From the NCBI RefSeq assembly GCF_001584725.1, contig NZ_CP014606.1:1054001-1118000 (forward strand): 64,000 nucleotides of DNA, given 5' to 3'. The position numbers and the translations under genes are program-made. The notes under the pieces were generated by a model. The model searched no databases and was not told where the DNA came from. It worked only from the letters and a program-made list of their open reading frames with translations. This document shows positions 36,532-46,905 of this stretch, one piece after another. This DNA comes from an endosymbiont 'TC1' of Trimyema compressum. GTDB taxonomy: Bacteria > Bacillota > TC1. Every line of letters begins with the position of its first letter. Positions within the stretch are counted from its first letter, which is position 1.

Positions 36532-38949
36532 TTAATAATCTTTACTTATTTTTTTAAACTTTGTTCGGATTCTTCTTATCCCCAATAGGTAAATGCCACT
36601 CACAATAAGAGCACCACCACTTATCAATAGTCCAACCTTTAATCCTGGGGGAAAATAACTAAATGATATCTCATTAATGCCAGCCTCTCCCTTTACTGCC
36701 ATTAAACCGATTTGCACCTGTTCAATTGGGGCAGGGCGTCCATTAACTGTTGCTGTCCAACCAGCATCATAAGGAACACTAAGAAAAACTAAATTTTCTT
36801 TTGGTAAATTAATTTTCAAACTAAAACCTTTATTATTTCTTTCAAATGCAGTTCCTGTTACGGTTCTTCTATTTTCTACATCTTTTACAAAAGCGCTGTA
36901 AGAACTATCCTTCATAGTTTCAAGAGGTAGTGGCTTTAATATGGAATCATACTTGTTAATCTGCTCTTTAGTTAATACTAAACCTTTTAATAACGCCTTA
37001 TCTCTTTGTTGAGGCATTAATTCATTAAAATAAGCTTCTTCATCAATATAATTATCATAAACAAACCCAAATGGAACATAATTATCATTAATGAATATAT
37101 TGTAATCCAATTGTTTTTCGTAAAATGAAAAACCTGGCAAAGGTGGCACTTTATTAACTATTTTTTGATTTCTTTTTAGCATCATTTTTTCTGTCATATG
37201 AACATTAGGTTCTTCTGTACTATTAAAGTACCACTTAACAGACAAAAAAGCTGGAAAAGCATACTGTTTTCCACTGAGATTAGAAACCATAGCTCTCTTA
37301 GCGCCAATACTCTCATACAAAGGATGAACACTATTAGATATAATACTATGAAAAGTAGTTATACTTGATTTATCCCAATAAAAAGCTAAATTAAAATGCT
37401 TATTTTCTGAATCAATCCTCTCTAGCTGTCCATTACTATCTGGCAATTGGATTTTATGCTCTAACAAATTAGGCACAATAAAGCCAGCTGCATCTAAACT
37501 GTTTGTGTATTTTTTCCCCACGAAAATAAAATATATACCATGAAGGCCAATAACTAAAGACAATATACTCAAGGTAAATTGGTAAAAATATTTTTGCCAT
37601 TTTTTACTTGCCCTTATTTTAAATAAAAACCAAAGTAAAAAGAGACAAATTAAAGCGATAACCACCATACTAATAAAGCGATCCTGCTTTAAATAATCAT
37701 AAAACCCAAACTGCCATCCTGCAAGGGTTTGACTTGGTATAAAAGCCGTAACTAAAGCAATAATTGCTGTTAAGCCTAGAATTACCTTAATACTATATCG
37801 CCACCTACGACTACGCTCTAAAGCAATTGCAGTTCCTAGGCACATAATAAGAATAGGCATATAAAACCATCTAGCATAATATTCACTTCTGAATAAATAA
37901 AACATACTATTTAAAAACGGAATAAATGCAATAATTGTTGATATTATTAATAGCCACTTAATAAATTGAAAACGCTTTTCCTTAATTGTCCAAAATGCAA
38001 CGATACCTGTTAAACCAAATAACGGAAGCCACCCACCAATTGATGCCCAAGGTGAAGAACCCTTAAAAAATACCATTTGCCCCTGAATTTCTGGCGGAAA
38101 GAAAAAACCACTAACAATACTTAAATAATTGCCTGGTGTTTTCAAATAAATCAAGCCACTAAGAAGGCCAATTCCCTCTTCTGTTCTATCATTGCCTAAC
38201 AGAACTAATGCCGATGGAATCAGCAAAAAAGCACTTAATAAGCATCCTAATAATACTTCTATACTACCTGTCCAAAATTTAGTCCATGTCATTTTGTAAC
38301 CACCAGTCTTACAGCGAACAATTAAATAAATTAAAGTGAAAATCATAGAGCCAATAAAGAAGAAATAATTAACAATAGCATTTACAAAAACAGCACCCAT
38401 AAACCAACCTTTTTTACCTTCAATCATCAGCTTATCTAAAGCAATTAAAAGAAGAGGAAAAAAAATTACTGCTTCTTGAAAATGGTTAAAAAACATACTG
38501 GTAATGCAAAATCCTGAAAAAGTATAGAGTAACCCGCCGATTACTGCATTATACTTATTTCTTACAAAACGTCGTATAAACAAATATCCTGTAAGACCAC
38601 CACAAGAAAACTTAAGAATCAATAATGGTCCCATTAAATATGAAATCCACTCAACAGGAAAAGGAACTGTTAGCCAAAAAAATGGACTTCCCAATAAGTA
38701 GAAACTATAAGAACCAATAAAATTAGCCCCTAAATCAGTTGTCCGACTCCATAAAAAACTACCGCTTCGCACTGCTTCATGAGCCGTTATATAAAAAGGA
38801 ATCTGTTGGTGATTAAAATCATTCCATAAAAATAAATGCCCCCCATCTCTAATAATGAAAGGTAATAAAAAGATTACTGCTATTAGTAACCCCAATAGAA
38901 AAACTAACAGTTTTTTATCTCGATAAGGTGACTGCATTACTATTTTCAA
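36532..38949 (-). CDS. YfhO-type multi-spanning membrane protein (GT-C-like)
   Basis: Intact 805-residue polytopic membrane protein with a dozen or more hydrophobic spans up to about residue 485, then a large extracytoplasmic domain and one final span (about 775-795). It has the signature of bacterial YfhO proteins: acidic-aromatic FLWNDFNHQQIPFY near 38-51 and VPYDAGWTATVNGRPAPIEQ close to the end. In Bacillus and Listeria YfhO works with a CsbB/GtrB-type glycosyltransferase in glycosylating cell-wall polymers. A GtrB-like enzyme is found 4 kb upstream at 43080, on the other side of the fdh genes. A lone terminator hairpin precedes it. ATG 38949 follows AAAGGGGAATT. Confidence 0.85.
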   Translation of the reverse strand: MKIVMQSPYRDKKLLVFLLGLLIAVIFLLPFIIRDGGHLFLWNDFNHQQIPFYITAHEAVRSGSFLWSRTTDLGANFIGSYSFYLLGSPFFWLTVPFPVEWISYLMGPLLILKFSCGGLTGYLFIRRFVRNKYNAVIGGLLYTFSGFCITSMFFNHFQEAVIFFPLLLIALDKLMIEGKKGWFMGAVFVNAIVNYFFFIGSMIFTLIYLIVRCKTGGYKMTWTKFWTGSIEVLLGCLLSAFLLIPSALVLLGNDRTEEGIGLLSGLIYLKTPGNYLSIVSGFFFPPEIQGQMVFFKGSSPWASIGGWLPLFGLTGIVAFWTIKEKRFQFIKWLLIISTIIAFIPFLNSMFYLFRSEYYARWFYMPILIMCLGTAIALERSRRWRYSIKVILGLTAIIALVTAFIPSQTLAGWQFGFYDYLKQDRFISMVVIALICLFLLWFLFKIRASKKWQKYFYQFTLSILSLVIGLHGIYFIFVGKKYTNSLDAAGFIVPNLLEHKIQLPDSNGQLERIDSENKHFNLAFYWDKSSITTFHSIISNSVHPLYESIGAKRAMVSNLSGKQYAFPAFLSVKWYFNSTEEPNVHMTEKMMLKRNQKIVNKVPPLPGFSFYEKQLDYNIFINDNYVPFGFVYDNYIDEEAYFNELMPQQRDKALLKGLVLTKEQINKYDSILKPLPLETMKDSSYSAFVKDVENRRTVTGTAFERNNKGFSLKINLPKENLVFLSVPYDAGWTATVNGRPAPIEQVQIGLMAVKGEAGINEISFSYFPPGLKVGLLISGGALIVSGIYLLGIRRIRTKFKKISKDY

Positions 38950-38970
38950 TTAAATTCCCCTTTCTATAAC

Positions 38971-39006
38971 AAAAACACCTCTGATGTATATATCAGAGAA
39001 GTTTTT
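38971..39006. terminator. Hairpin upstream of the yfhO gene
   Basis: AAAAC-CTCTGAT and ATCAGAG-GTTTT arms with two mismatched bases and a short A/T loop; stands between the fdh terminator and yfhO. Leader hairpin or second terminator. Confidence 0.5.
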
Positions 39007-39034
39007 CAATCTTCTATTTTCTTATTATAACATA

Positions 39035-39066
39035 AAAGAAAGCTCTCATAATAGAGAACTTTCTTT
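39035..39066 (-). terminator. Terminator after the formate dehydrogenase partner gene
   Basis: AAAGAAAGTTCTC pairs with GAGAGCTTTCTTT (one mismatch) and is followed by TTATGTTATAAT on the minus strand, 20 bases beyond the stop at 39086. Confidence 0.75.
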
Positions 39067-39085
39067 TTATTTTAAAATATTAATA

Positions 39086-41023
39086 TCAATATTCTGGTGG
39101 TAATTGTAACATTTGAGTATAGTTAAATACTGGTCCATCTACACACATATAGTGTGAACCGACTTTACAGTGACCGCACTTGCCTGCACCGCAACGCATA
39201 TGGGTTTCTAAGGTTACAAGAATATCGTCAGAATCTAGTCCTAATTTAAGCAAATCTTTTGCTACCTTTTTAATTCGGCTTGGAGAAGCACAGAGAACAC
39301 TTGTTGTCTTTTCCCAATTCAACCCCAAATCTGGAAGCAAATCATTAATATAGCCTACATAAGCATCTACTTCATCTGTTGGTTTTGCTAAGGCATATAA
39401 CACTCTCACATTAGGTAACTGGCTCCATTTCTTTAAATCCTCTTTATAAATTACACCATCATAGCTTACGCCACTGGCAATAATGACCACCTGTCCAAAA
39501 GCTTCTGGATGATCTAGAATTTGAGCAATCATAGTTCTCACAGGAGCTAAACCAACACCTGAACCAATAACTAAAATATCTCGACCTTTAATCTCCTCAT
39601 AAGGGAAAGCACTACCAAAAGGTCCTCTTAATCCAACTTTATCCCCTGGCTTTAAATCATGAATAGCCCTTGTAACTTTACCCACTTTTTTAATAGCAAA
39701 GTCGAGAATATTTGTTTCACTTGGTCCAAAAGGAATAGAAATAGCTATTTCCCCTACTCCAAAAACTGTAATTTCAAAAAACTGACCCTTAAAGTCATAG
39801 CTATGATGCAGTGTTTCATCATCATACTTAAATGAAAAACGCTTCATATCTTTACCTTCATCCATTACAGATACAATAGTAGCTAATTCAGGAGTATACA
39901 TACCTTTTGTGTTTTGTATTTCTCTTTCATATATTTCATAACGAACGTCATTAACTTGACGTGGATCCACTTCTAATTCAGGATTCTCTTCCATTTCTTT
40001 GGCCAACCTCTGAACAATATCAATAATGCTAATATAAGTTGGACAAACATCAACACAACGGCCACAACCCGTACAACCTTTATAGCCAAAACGCTCTTCA
40101 ATATATTTTAATTTATCATAAATACGAAAACGTGTCTTTGCAACAACATCTCTAGTATTGTGATTACCTGCATTTAATGTAAATGCTAAACTTTGACAGC
40201 TGTCCCAATAACGAACACGGGTGCCTTCATCTGCACTTTTATTCTCTTCAACAACATTAAAACAAGTACAAGTTGGACAAACATTAGTACACCCTGTACA
40301 AGCAATACAACCTTTTGCTGCGTCATCCCAGATTGGTGAAGAAAATGTTTTAGTTAAAATTGACTGTATTTTATCAAGTGGTAAGTGAACCTTAAATGTT
40401 TCTTCAGCTTTTTTCTTAAGTTGTTCTTTTGTCTCTAAGTATGATTTAGAATCTTCAACTTTCTCAAGTAAAGGCTTAGCTACATTAATAAGGGAATCCC
40501 CTTTTTCTGAGTATACTTCAAATAAATAGCCGTCAGCAACTGGAGTAACTTCTATATCTTGTCCATTTGTAGCAAAAGGTCCTCCTAAATCGAAAGAAGA
40601 ACAATAGCAAGAATTGCCAGCTTTCAGACAATTCATTTGAACTAAAAAAGTATCCTCACGTCTAACCTTGTAGTTAATATCTTCAAACTCTCCTAGGTAA
40701 AAGCGGTCCATATAGAGCATGCCATAAGTATCACAAGAACGAATCCCAAAAAAGACTCTTTTCCCTCTGTTTATTTCATTTTCAGGTGTGCTAATAGAAA
40801 CATTACCATCTGTTTGCTTTTCCCAGCGAAATAGCTCTTCTTTGGGATTAAAAACATATTCTTTTACAGGCAATGAGAAATTAATAAAATCCTCAGTATA
40901 TTTTTCTTTATTATAAGGAAGAAGTTCAACATCTCCTAAGTTTTTAGTTGGTGCATAAACAGTCATTGTCTCATTCCATTTTGACAATAAGTCATGCAAC
41001 TTTTCTTTTTTTAAAAAATACAT
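39086..41023 (-). CDS. Fused iron-sulfur / flavin reductase partner of formate dehydrogenase (AsrA-AsrB or HydB-HydG type fusion)
   Basis: Intact 645-residue fusion. The first half (1-360) resembles the 4Fe-4S subunit of sulfite reductase AsrA or sulfhydrogenase beta, with GIRSCDTYGM, CLKAGNSCYCSS, and two ferredoxin clusters, CIACTGCTNVCPTC and CTGCGRCVDVCPTY. The second half is a ferredoxin-NAD reductase like AsrB/PyrK. FAD binding is around VGLRGPFGSAFP, NAD binding around ILVIGSGVGLAPVRTM (about 480), and the final [2Fe-2S] site is MRCGAGKCGHCKVGSHYMC (about 607-625). These halves are normally separate proteins. It starts at the base after the fdhA stop (41023/41024), so it almost certainly carries electrons between formate and NAD(P) or ferredoxin. 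Confidence 0.86.
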   Translation of the reverse strand: MYFLKKEKLHDLLSKWNETMTVYAPTKNLGDVELLPYNKEKYTEDFINFSLPVKEYVFNPKEELFRWEKQTDGNVSISTPENEINRGKRVFFGIRSCDTYGMLYMDRFYLGEFEDINYKVRREDTFLVQMNCLKAGNSCYCSSFDLGGPFATNGQDIEVTPVADGYLFEVYSEKGDSLINVAKPLLEKVEDSKSYLETKEQLKKKAEETFKVHLPLDKIQSILTKTFSSPIWDDAAKGCIACTGCTNVCPTCTCFNVVEENKSADEGTRVRYWDSCQSLAFTLNAGNHNTRDVVAKTRFRIYDKLKYIEERFGYKGCTGCGRCVDVCPTYISIIDIVQRLAKEMEENPELEVDPRQVNDVRYEIYEREIQNTKGMYTPELATIVSVMDEGKDMKRFSFKYDDETLHHSYDFKGQFFEITVFGVGEIAISIPFGPSETNILDFAIKKVGKVTRAIHDLKPGDKVGLRGPFGSAFPYEEIKGRDILVIGSGVGLAPVRTMIAQILDHPEAFGQVVIIASGVSYDGVIYKEDLKKWSQLPNVRVLYALAKPTDEVDAYVGYINDLLPDLGLNWEKTTSVLCASPSRIKKVAKDLLKLGLDSDDILVTLETHMRCGAGKCGHCKVGSHYMCVDGPVFNYTQMLQLPPEY

Positions 41024-43057
41024 CTATAGCACCTCTATTCTAACTGCGAAAGATTTTAATTGGGGAATTTTTGCTAATGGATCAAGTTCTTTATCATTAG
41101 TCAATGCATTAACTAAACTTTCTTTAAAGTGGAAAGGCATAAAGACAATTCCTCTACCAATTCTATTCGTAATACGGACTTCTGTTTCCAAGCTTCCTCT
41201 TTTATTAGCTACTCGTACTTTTCTAAAATCCCAAAGCCCCATTTCCTTTGCATCATGTTCATTAATTTCAATAAAACTCTTGCTGGCTTCCCTTTCAAGA
41301 TTCCATACTCGACGAGTCATTGTACCTGTATGGTAATGATGATGAATTCGTCCAGTTGTCATTAAGAAAGGATATTCCTCTGTCGGCAACTCAGATGGCG
41401 AAATATACGGGTTAATGGTTAATAAGCCTTTGCCTCTAGAAAATGTATCTTTATGCATATAAGGTGTTCCTGGATGATCAATTGAAGGACAGGGCCATTG
41501 AATCCCAATATCTTCAATTCTATCATAAGTAATACCCCTATATATTGTAGTCATTTCATTTATTTCTTCCATAATATCTTTAGGGTGCTCATAAGCTGCA
41601 TCCACATTAAACAAGCTGATAACATCTCTTAGAATTTCCCAATCTGCTTTTGCATTACCAACTGGGTCAATTACTTTTCTGACCCGTTGAACTCTTCTTT
41701 CAGTATTAGCAAATGTACCATCTTTTTCAACAAAACTTGCTCCTGGTAAGACAACATCAGCGTACTCAGCAGTCTCAGTCATAAAAATATCCTGAACAAC
41801 TAAGAAGTCAGCTGCTTCAAGAGCCTCAACAACATGAGCCTGGTTTGGGTCAGACATTACAGGATTCTCACCAATAACATAAAGACCTTTCATTTCACCA
41901 TTAAGTACCTGCCCAAAAATCTCAGTTAATTTATAGCCGATTTTACATGAGGTCTGTTGTCCCCACTTCTGTTTAAATTTATCATGAACTTTCTTATCAG
42001 ATGCTTTTTGATAACCTGGAAATTCAGCTGGAACAGCCCCCATATCACAGGAACCCTGAACATTATTCTGTCCACGTAGTGGGTTAACACCAGCCCCTTC
42101 TTTTCCTACATTACCTGTAATCATAGCTAAATTAGCTAATGCAGCAACAGTTGATGAGCCAGTAATATGCTGCGTTACACCCATGGTATAAGCAATAGAG
42201 CCATTCTTAGCTGTTGCATATCCTCTGGCCATTTCACGAATTATTGCTTCAGATAATCCAGTAACTTCAACAGCTAACTGAAGATCTTCTTCATCAATTG
42301 AATCCATTAGCTCTTCATAACCTTCAGTTCTTTCAAGAATAAACTTTTCATCAGCCAATCCCTCAGAAAATATCACATAAATCATAGCATTAATTAAGGC
42401 TAAGTTAGTACCAGGTTGAATTAGTGCGTAAACATCAGCATAATCTGCTAGTTGAATTCTCCTTGGATCAATTACATAAAGCTTGCCGCCTTTTAGTTTA
42501 GCTTCAATTATACGAGTAGCAACTAAAGGGTGCTGTTCTGTTGTATTAGATCCTATGACAATAGTGCAATCTGCTTTACTAAAATCATCAATGCTATTGG
42601 TCATGGCTCCACTGCCAAATACAGTTGCTAAACTAGCAACAGTGGGACTGTGTCAAAGACGTGCACAATGATCAATAGTAGCCGTTCGCAATGCTGCTCT
42701 ACCAAGTTTTGAAGTTAAAAAGTTTTCTTCATTAGTACAGCGAGCACTTGCTAAAATACCAATATGTTCAGTGTTATCACCTTCTGCCATGATTTTACTA
42801 AAACCTTCTTTAATTTTATCATATGCTTCTTCATAAGTAGCTTCCCTAAAAACACCATTTTCTTTTATTAATGGAGACTTTAGTCTATCTTTATTATGAA
42901 CAAAGTTAAATCCATGCCACCCTTTTGCACAAATTTTACCTCTATTCACTATATGGTTTCTAGGTGGTTTAGCACTGACAACTTTACCATTTTCTTCTGT
43001 CAGAATTAAGCCACAACCACAACCACAATATCCACAGGTTGTTAATGTTTCACTCAT
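41024..43057 (-). CDS. fdhA: Formate dehydrogenase catalytic subunit, selenocysteine at residue 135
   Basis: A 677-residue molybdenum/tungsten bis-MGD enzyme of the compact FdhH type. The [4Fe-4S] domain is CGYCGCGCGLIL with KICAKGWHG near residues 8-55. At 42653-42655 an in-frame TGA stands in DHCARL-U-HSPTVASL, exactly where FdhH has selenocysteine followed by His. The same frame continues to 41024 without break through IGSNTTEQHP, NPLRGQNNVQGSCDMG, VLPGASFVEKDGTFANTERR and MTTGRIHHHYHTGTMTRR. A perfect hairpin sits where a bacterial SECIS is expected. It oxidises formate (or reduces CO2). The electron-transfer partner is encoded immediately downstream. Confidence 0.96.
42624..42655 (-). 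promoter_or_regulatory. UGA codon and probable bacterial SECIS hairpin of fdhA
   Basis: After the TGA (42655-42653) and 12 further bases, GTTGCTA-GTT-TAGCAAC forms a perfect 7-bp hairpin (42640-42624) with a G/U-containing loop about 20 bases beyond the UGA. Distance and shape match SelB-binding SECIS elements of bacterial formate dehydrogenases. Confidence 0.75.
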
Positions 43058-43079
43058 TGTTTTCCTCCGTTTTGAACAA

Positions 43080-44039
43080 TTATTTCTTTAAAAAAGTTTC
43101 TCCCAAATACCTTGGTCGCCCTTTAACCTCGTTATAGATTTTGCCAATATACTCACCACAAATACCTAAGGCAAATAACTGAATACCGCCTAATAACCAA
43201 ATAGAGGATATTAAACCAGTCCATCCAGCTACTGGATTTCCAAGAATTTTATTAATCAAAGCCACAATTAGAATAATAAAGCTAATAATAAATATAAGAA
43301 TACCAATACTAGCAATCATTCTCAATGGCTTTACACTAAAAGAAGTTACCCCTTCCCAAGCAAATTTCAACATTTTACTTAATGGGTACTTACTCTCTCC
43401 AGCAAAACGCTCATTACGGTCGTAATAAACAGTATCATTTTTATAGCCAATTAAAGGCACTAGTCCTCTTAAAAAAAGATTGATCTCTTTATACTCGGCT
43501 AATGCTTCTAGTGCTTGATTACTCATAAGACGACAATCAGCATGGTTATATACTATATCTACGCCAAGCTTTGCCATAAACTTATAAAAGCCTATTGCAG
43601 TCATTTTTTTGAACTTAGTATCGGTTTCTCTGCTATTTCGAACTCCATAAACAATATGACATCCTTCATTGTATTTCTCAATAAAACCATCTATAACACC
43701 AATATCATCCTGAAGATCTGCATCCATAGATACACTGTAATCACAAATATTTTTAGCATACATTAGCCCAGCCAACAAAGCATTCTGATGTCCTTTATTA
43801 TGAGCTAATTTCAATCCGCAAACATACGGATTTTCCTTATGAAGGTATTCAATTAATATCCACGTTCTATCTTTACTACCATCATCTACATAAAGAATTC
43901 TACTGGTAGTAGCAATTCTATCCTCGGCTATTAGCTGATCTAATTTTTTAGTTAATCGGCGCGTAGTTTCCTCAATAACAGGTTCTTCATTATAGCAAGG
44001 AATAACAAGATAAAGCGTTTTCTTCATTTCAATCTCCAC
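43080..44039 (-). CDS. GT2 glycosyltransferase, GtrB/CsbB-like
   Basis: Intact 319-residue membrane-anchored family 2 glycosyltransferase. The amino half has YLVIPCYNEEPVIEET, VDDGSKDRTW, AHNKGHQNALLAGLMYA and the metal motif SMDADLQDD (about 105). Two carboxy spans follow (about 230-255 and 268-290), then the charged end IYNEVKGRPRYLGETFLKK typical of GtrB/CsbB. Such enzymes load a sugar on undecaprenyl phosphate for outer glycosylation by GT-C enzymes such as YfhO, present at 36532. The start may be the ATG five codons in (KKTLYLVIP). It follows the cysE remnant by 5 bases. Confidence 0.93.
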   Translation of the reverse strand: MEIEMKKTLYLVIPCYNEEPVIEETTRRLTKKLDQLIAEDRIATTSRILYVDDGSKDRTWILIEYLHKENPYVCGLKLAHNKGHQNALLAGLMYAKNICDYSVSMDADLQDDIGVIDGFIEKYNEGCHIVYGVRNSRETDTKFKKMTAIGFYKFMAKLGVDIVYNHADCRLMSNQALEALAEYKEINLFLRGLVPLIGYKNDTVYYDRNERFAGESKYPLSKMLKFAWEGVTSFSVKPLRMIASIGILIFIISFIILIVALINKILGNPVAGWTGLISSIWLLGGIQLFALGICGEYIGKIYNEVKGRPRYLGETFLKK

Positions 44040-44044
44040 ATTTT

Positions 44045-44601
44045 TTATTTTTCTTTCTGATCATTTTCTTTGACTTTTGTATATCTATTAAATGTCTTAT
44101 TTCCAATTTTAACAGTTCTTGCTGCATGTCCAACAGTTGTTGAATTTTCCTCTGTATCCTTTATTACAATAGCGCCCGCTCCAATTTTACTACCTTTAGA
44201 AATAACGATAGGCCCTAAAACTTTAGCGCCAGCCCCAACAATTACACCATCTTCTATAGTCGGATGTCTTTTTCCTACATCTTTACCAGTTCCTCCTAAT
44301 GTTACACCTTGATAAATAGTAACATTATTACCAATAATTGTAGTTTCACCAATTACAACACCCATACCATGGTCAATAAAAAAATTTTTCCCAATTGTTT
44401 CCCCTGGATGTATTTCAATTCCAGTAAAAACCGTCCCAACTGAGATAGTAATCTTGGAATAAAACGCAACCCATTTCTATACATAAAATTTGACGGTCTA
44501 AAGAACCACATTATATGAACTGATGGATATAATAAAATCATTTCAATTACCGATCTTGCAGCTGGATCCATTTCCCTAATGTGATCAAAGTAAGCCTTCA
44601 T
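44045..44601 (-). pseudogene. cysE: Serine O-acetyltransferase (EpsC/CysE type), single frameshift
   Basis: Left-handed beta-helix acetyltransferase that makes O-acetylserine for cysteine synthesis. The amino part (REMDPAARSVIEMILLYPSV, about 10-29, then [14 protein letters not shown]) and the hexapeptide part ([49 protein letters not shown]) are in different frames. One missing base at about 44447 joins GRFL to [18 protein letters not shown], restoring a 185-residue protein. The rest is sound, so this may be a sequencing error or a very young pseudogene. It stands 5 bases before the glycosyltransferase gene. ATG 44601 follows AGGAGAGAG. Confidence 0.85.
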
Positions 44602-44679
44602 CTTCTCTCTCCTTTTTAAACTGCTCCTTCCAATAATTATATAACACTATATTTATAAGAGCAATCATATAAAAGGCGA

Positions 44680-46828
44680 TTAAAAGGGAAAAATGATTTT
44701 TTCAAGAACTTTAGAATCTAAAGTTTTCGTTTCTGTTCCATAAACTATTTCTTTATCTGATTTTAAGAAATCTTCCTTCTTATTTTTTAAAATAATTGAC
44801 TGTAATTGCTCTCCATAACTCCTATCTTTTTCATACAAAATTCTACAATATTCTTCTGCTTCTTCCCATCAATTATACTTCATAGCTATATCAAGCATTA
44901 TAGATTCCATATTAATAATATTTTTAAAAACTTTAGTCTCTACTTGCCATTCCCAGCTCCCTTCCTTCCCAACAGGTGAAAAAGGAGTCTTAATCCAAGC
45001 CAAAAGAGTTTTAAAGTACTTTTGACATAAAACAAATTCTTCATTTTGATAACACTGTCCCCCCCTTTTATAAAGTAAATTAAATTCCTTGATATCTGTT
45101 AAAATCTTATAGCCACTTTTCAAGTATATATAACCATTGCGAGATTCGTAAAAAGACTCTATTCCAGCTTCATTCAATAGTTTATTTAGTTTACTTAAAG
45201 CTACTCTTAAATTTGCATCTCGTCCGTCTGAATCAACGCCATTCCAAAAAGTTCTTTTAATTTCCTCTCTGTTAATGGGTTCAGGAAATTCATAAAGAAG
45301 AAAAAATAGAATGCGCCTTATCTTTTTTCTATTTAAAGAAAAATCAGAATAATCCTGTCCTTCAATTTTAAAGCTTGTCGCATTCAAGAAACTAGCTTTT
45401 ATTGCTTTTATTGCTTTTATTTTAAAATATTGCTGGTGTAATAAACTTGTGTGCTTAAACACAAGGAAAGAGTTTTCATCTAGAATAAACTCTAATTGCT
45501 TATTCAAAGTCTTAAACTGGAATTGATTTTCCTTTTTACCCCAAGCTAAGATTAATAAATAACATTCCAGTGTACCTAAATTATCCTTAATGGATAAATA
45601 GTAATTGAAGGCCTTCTCTAGTTTTGATTGTCCCTTAGACCCATCTCCTTTAAAATAAAAAAGCAGACCTTCAACTTTTCTTAGAAAGCCCACATAAGGT
45701 ATCTCTTTAGGGCAATATTTCTTCAATCTTCTTATAATGCCTTGAAGACCTCTTTCATTTTTTCTTGATAATATACTCTTAAAAAAGAGAGAATATTTTC
45801 AATAAAAATATAGGTTCATTATTTTCTTTAACAATTAAAAACACTGTTCTAGATACCATAAACATTTTTCATATTTTTCTTTTTGAAAGAAGTAGTGGCT
45901 TAGCAAAAAGAAATAATAATCAAGATTTCTGGTTAATAATCTTTCCTTGTATTTCTTTAACAATTTATAAAAATACTGGTCAGATTCCGTAGCACTACTT
46001 TTCAAATAGCTATGGTAAACTAAGCTCAATAAACTATAGTAGGATAATGAATCCTCTGAATAATTTAATCTAATCCAAAACAAACTAGGTACATGAAAAA
46101 CACCATAAGTTCTATAAAAACTCATAGGAATATACTTATTAATTTTTTTGCCTTTCAACCAGCATTTAATACAATCAAAATATATTTTTTCAGCACATTG
46201 ATTGCCAATAGACTCAATTAATTGACAACTACCTTTACCTAATATAAAGTTTAACCGCTGTGTCATTAATTTATAAAGAGGATGTTTGGCAAAAGAACTA
46301 ACAAGATAATTAAGAGATGGCTTGAAATGAAAATTTTTTTCATATAAAATCCTCCGTATTAAAATAGTTACTAAACCACTTATTTGTTTATTTGAAAAAA
46401 CTGATTCCTTTGTTTTTTAGAAATTCTCTGAAAAAAGGCGCCAAGTAATAATAGCCTTCCGACTCCCTTGAAACACCCTGTTTTATAAATTCCTCCCGAA
46501 CAGCATAGTGTGATAATTTAAAATAATAACTTAAATTGGCAAATAATGTATAAGAAATTTTAGATAGATAACTTAGAATTATCAAGAGTTGATATATTGA
46601 ATCATTTGTAAAGATGTAATGTTTTTCATATATTTCAAGTAACCAGTCCTTTAATTTCTGAAATGAGTTTTTGTCTTCCTTAAAATGAAAAAGAAAATAA
46701 TATATAAAACAATCAATAGTATCTGTATAGTTCATTATTGGTTCAATATAGTTTGAGGGAATATTAAATTTTTTAAAGAGAAGCATTAGATGTCTTCTTT
46801 TTAATCGTTCAAAATCCCCTCTAATCAT
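44680..46828 (-). pseudogene. SARP/BTAD-like transcriptional regulator, decayed
   Basis: Remnant of about 716 codons. The carboxy half (44680-45726) holds an OmpR/SARP-type winged helix: SLNRKKIRRILFFLLYEFPE, INREEIKRTFWNGVD, then DANLRVALSKLNKLLNEAGI, followed by an all-helical BTAD-like tail. The upstream part (45835-46828) is helical and rich in Tyr, Phe and Lys without recognised motif, probably the sensor or TPR half of a large activator. Frames break near 46380, 46270-45835 and 45730. A TGA at 44869 (MKYN-stop-WEEAEEY) interrupts the last 62 codons in the same frame. A 9-bp slippage repeat gives KAIKAIKA near 45420. The target genes are unknown. Confidence 0.62.
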
Positions 46829-46905
46829 AATAGAATAAATATGCTTCGAATTAAAATAACGATTTTTTCAATCTCATAGGAATCTAAATATTCCCTTTTT
46901 AGCAA

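Noticed and set aside
44867-44871. TGA near the end of the SARP-like gene as selenocysteine or readthrough
   Set aside because: No redox motif surrounds it and the gene is broken at several other places; a nonsense mutation is simpler.
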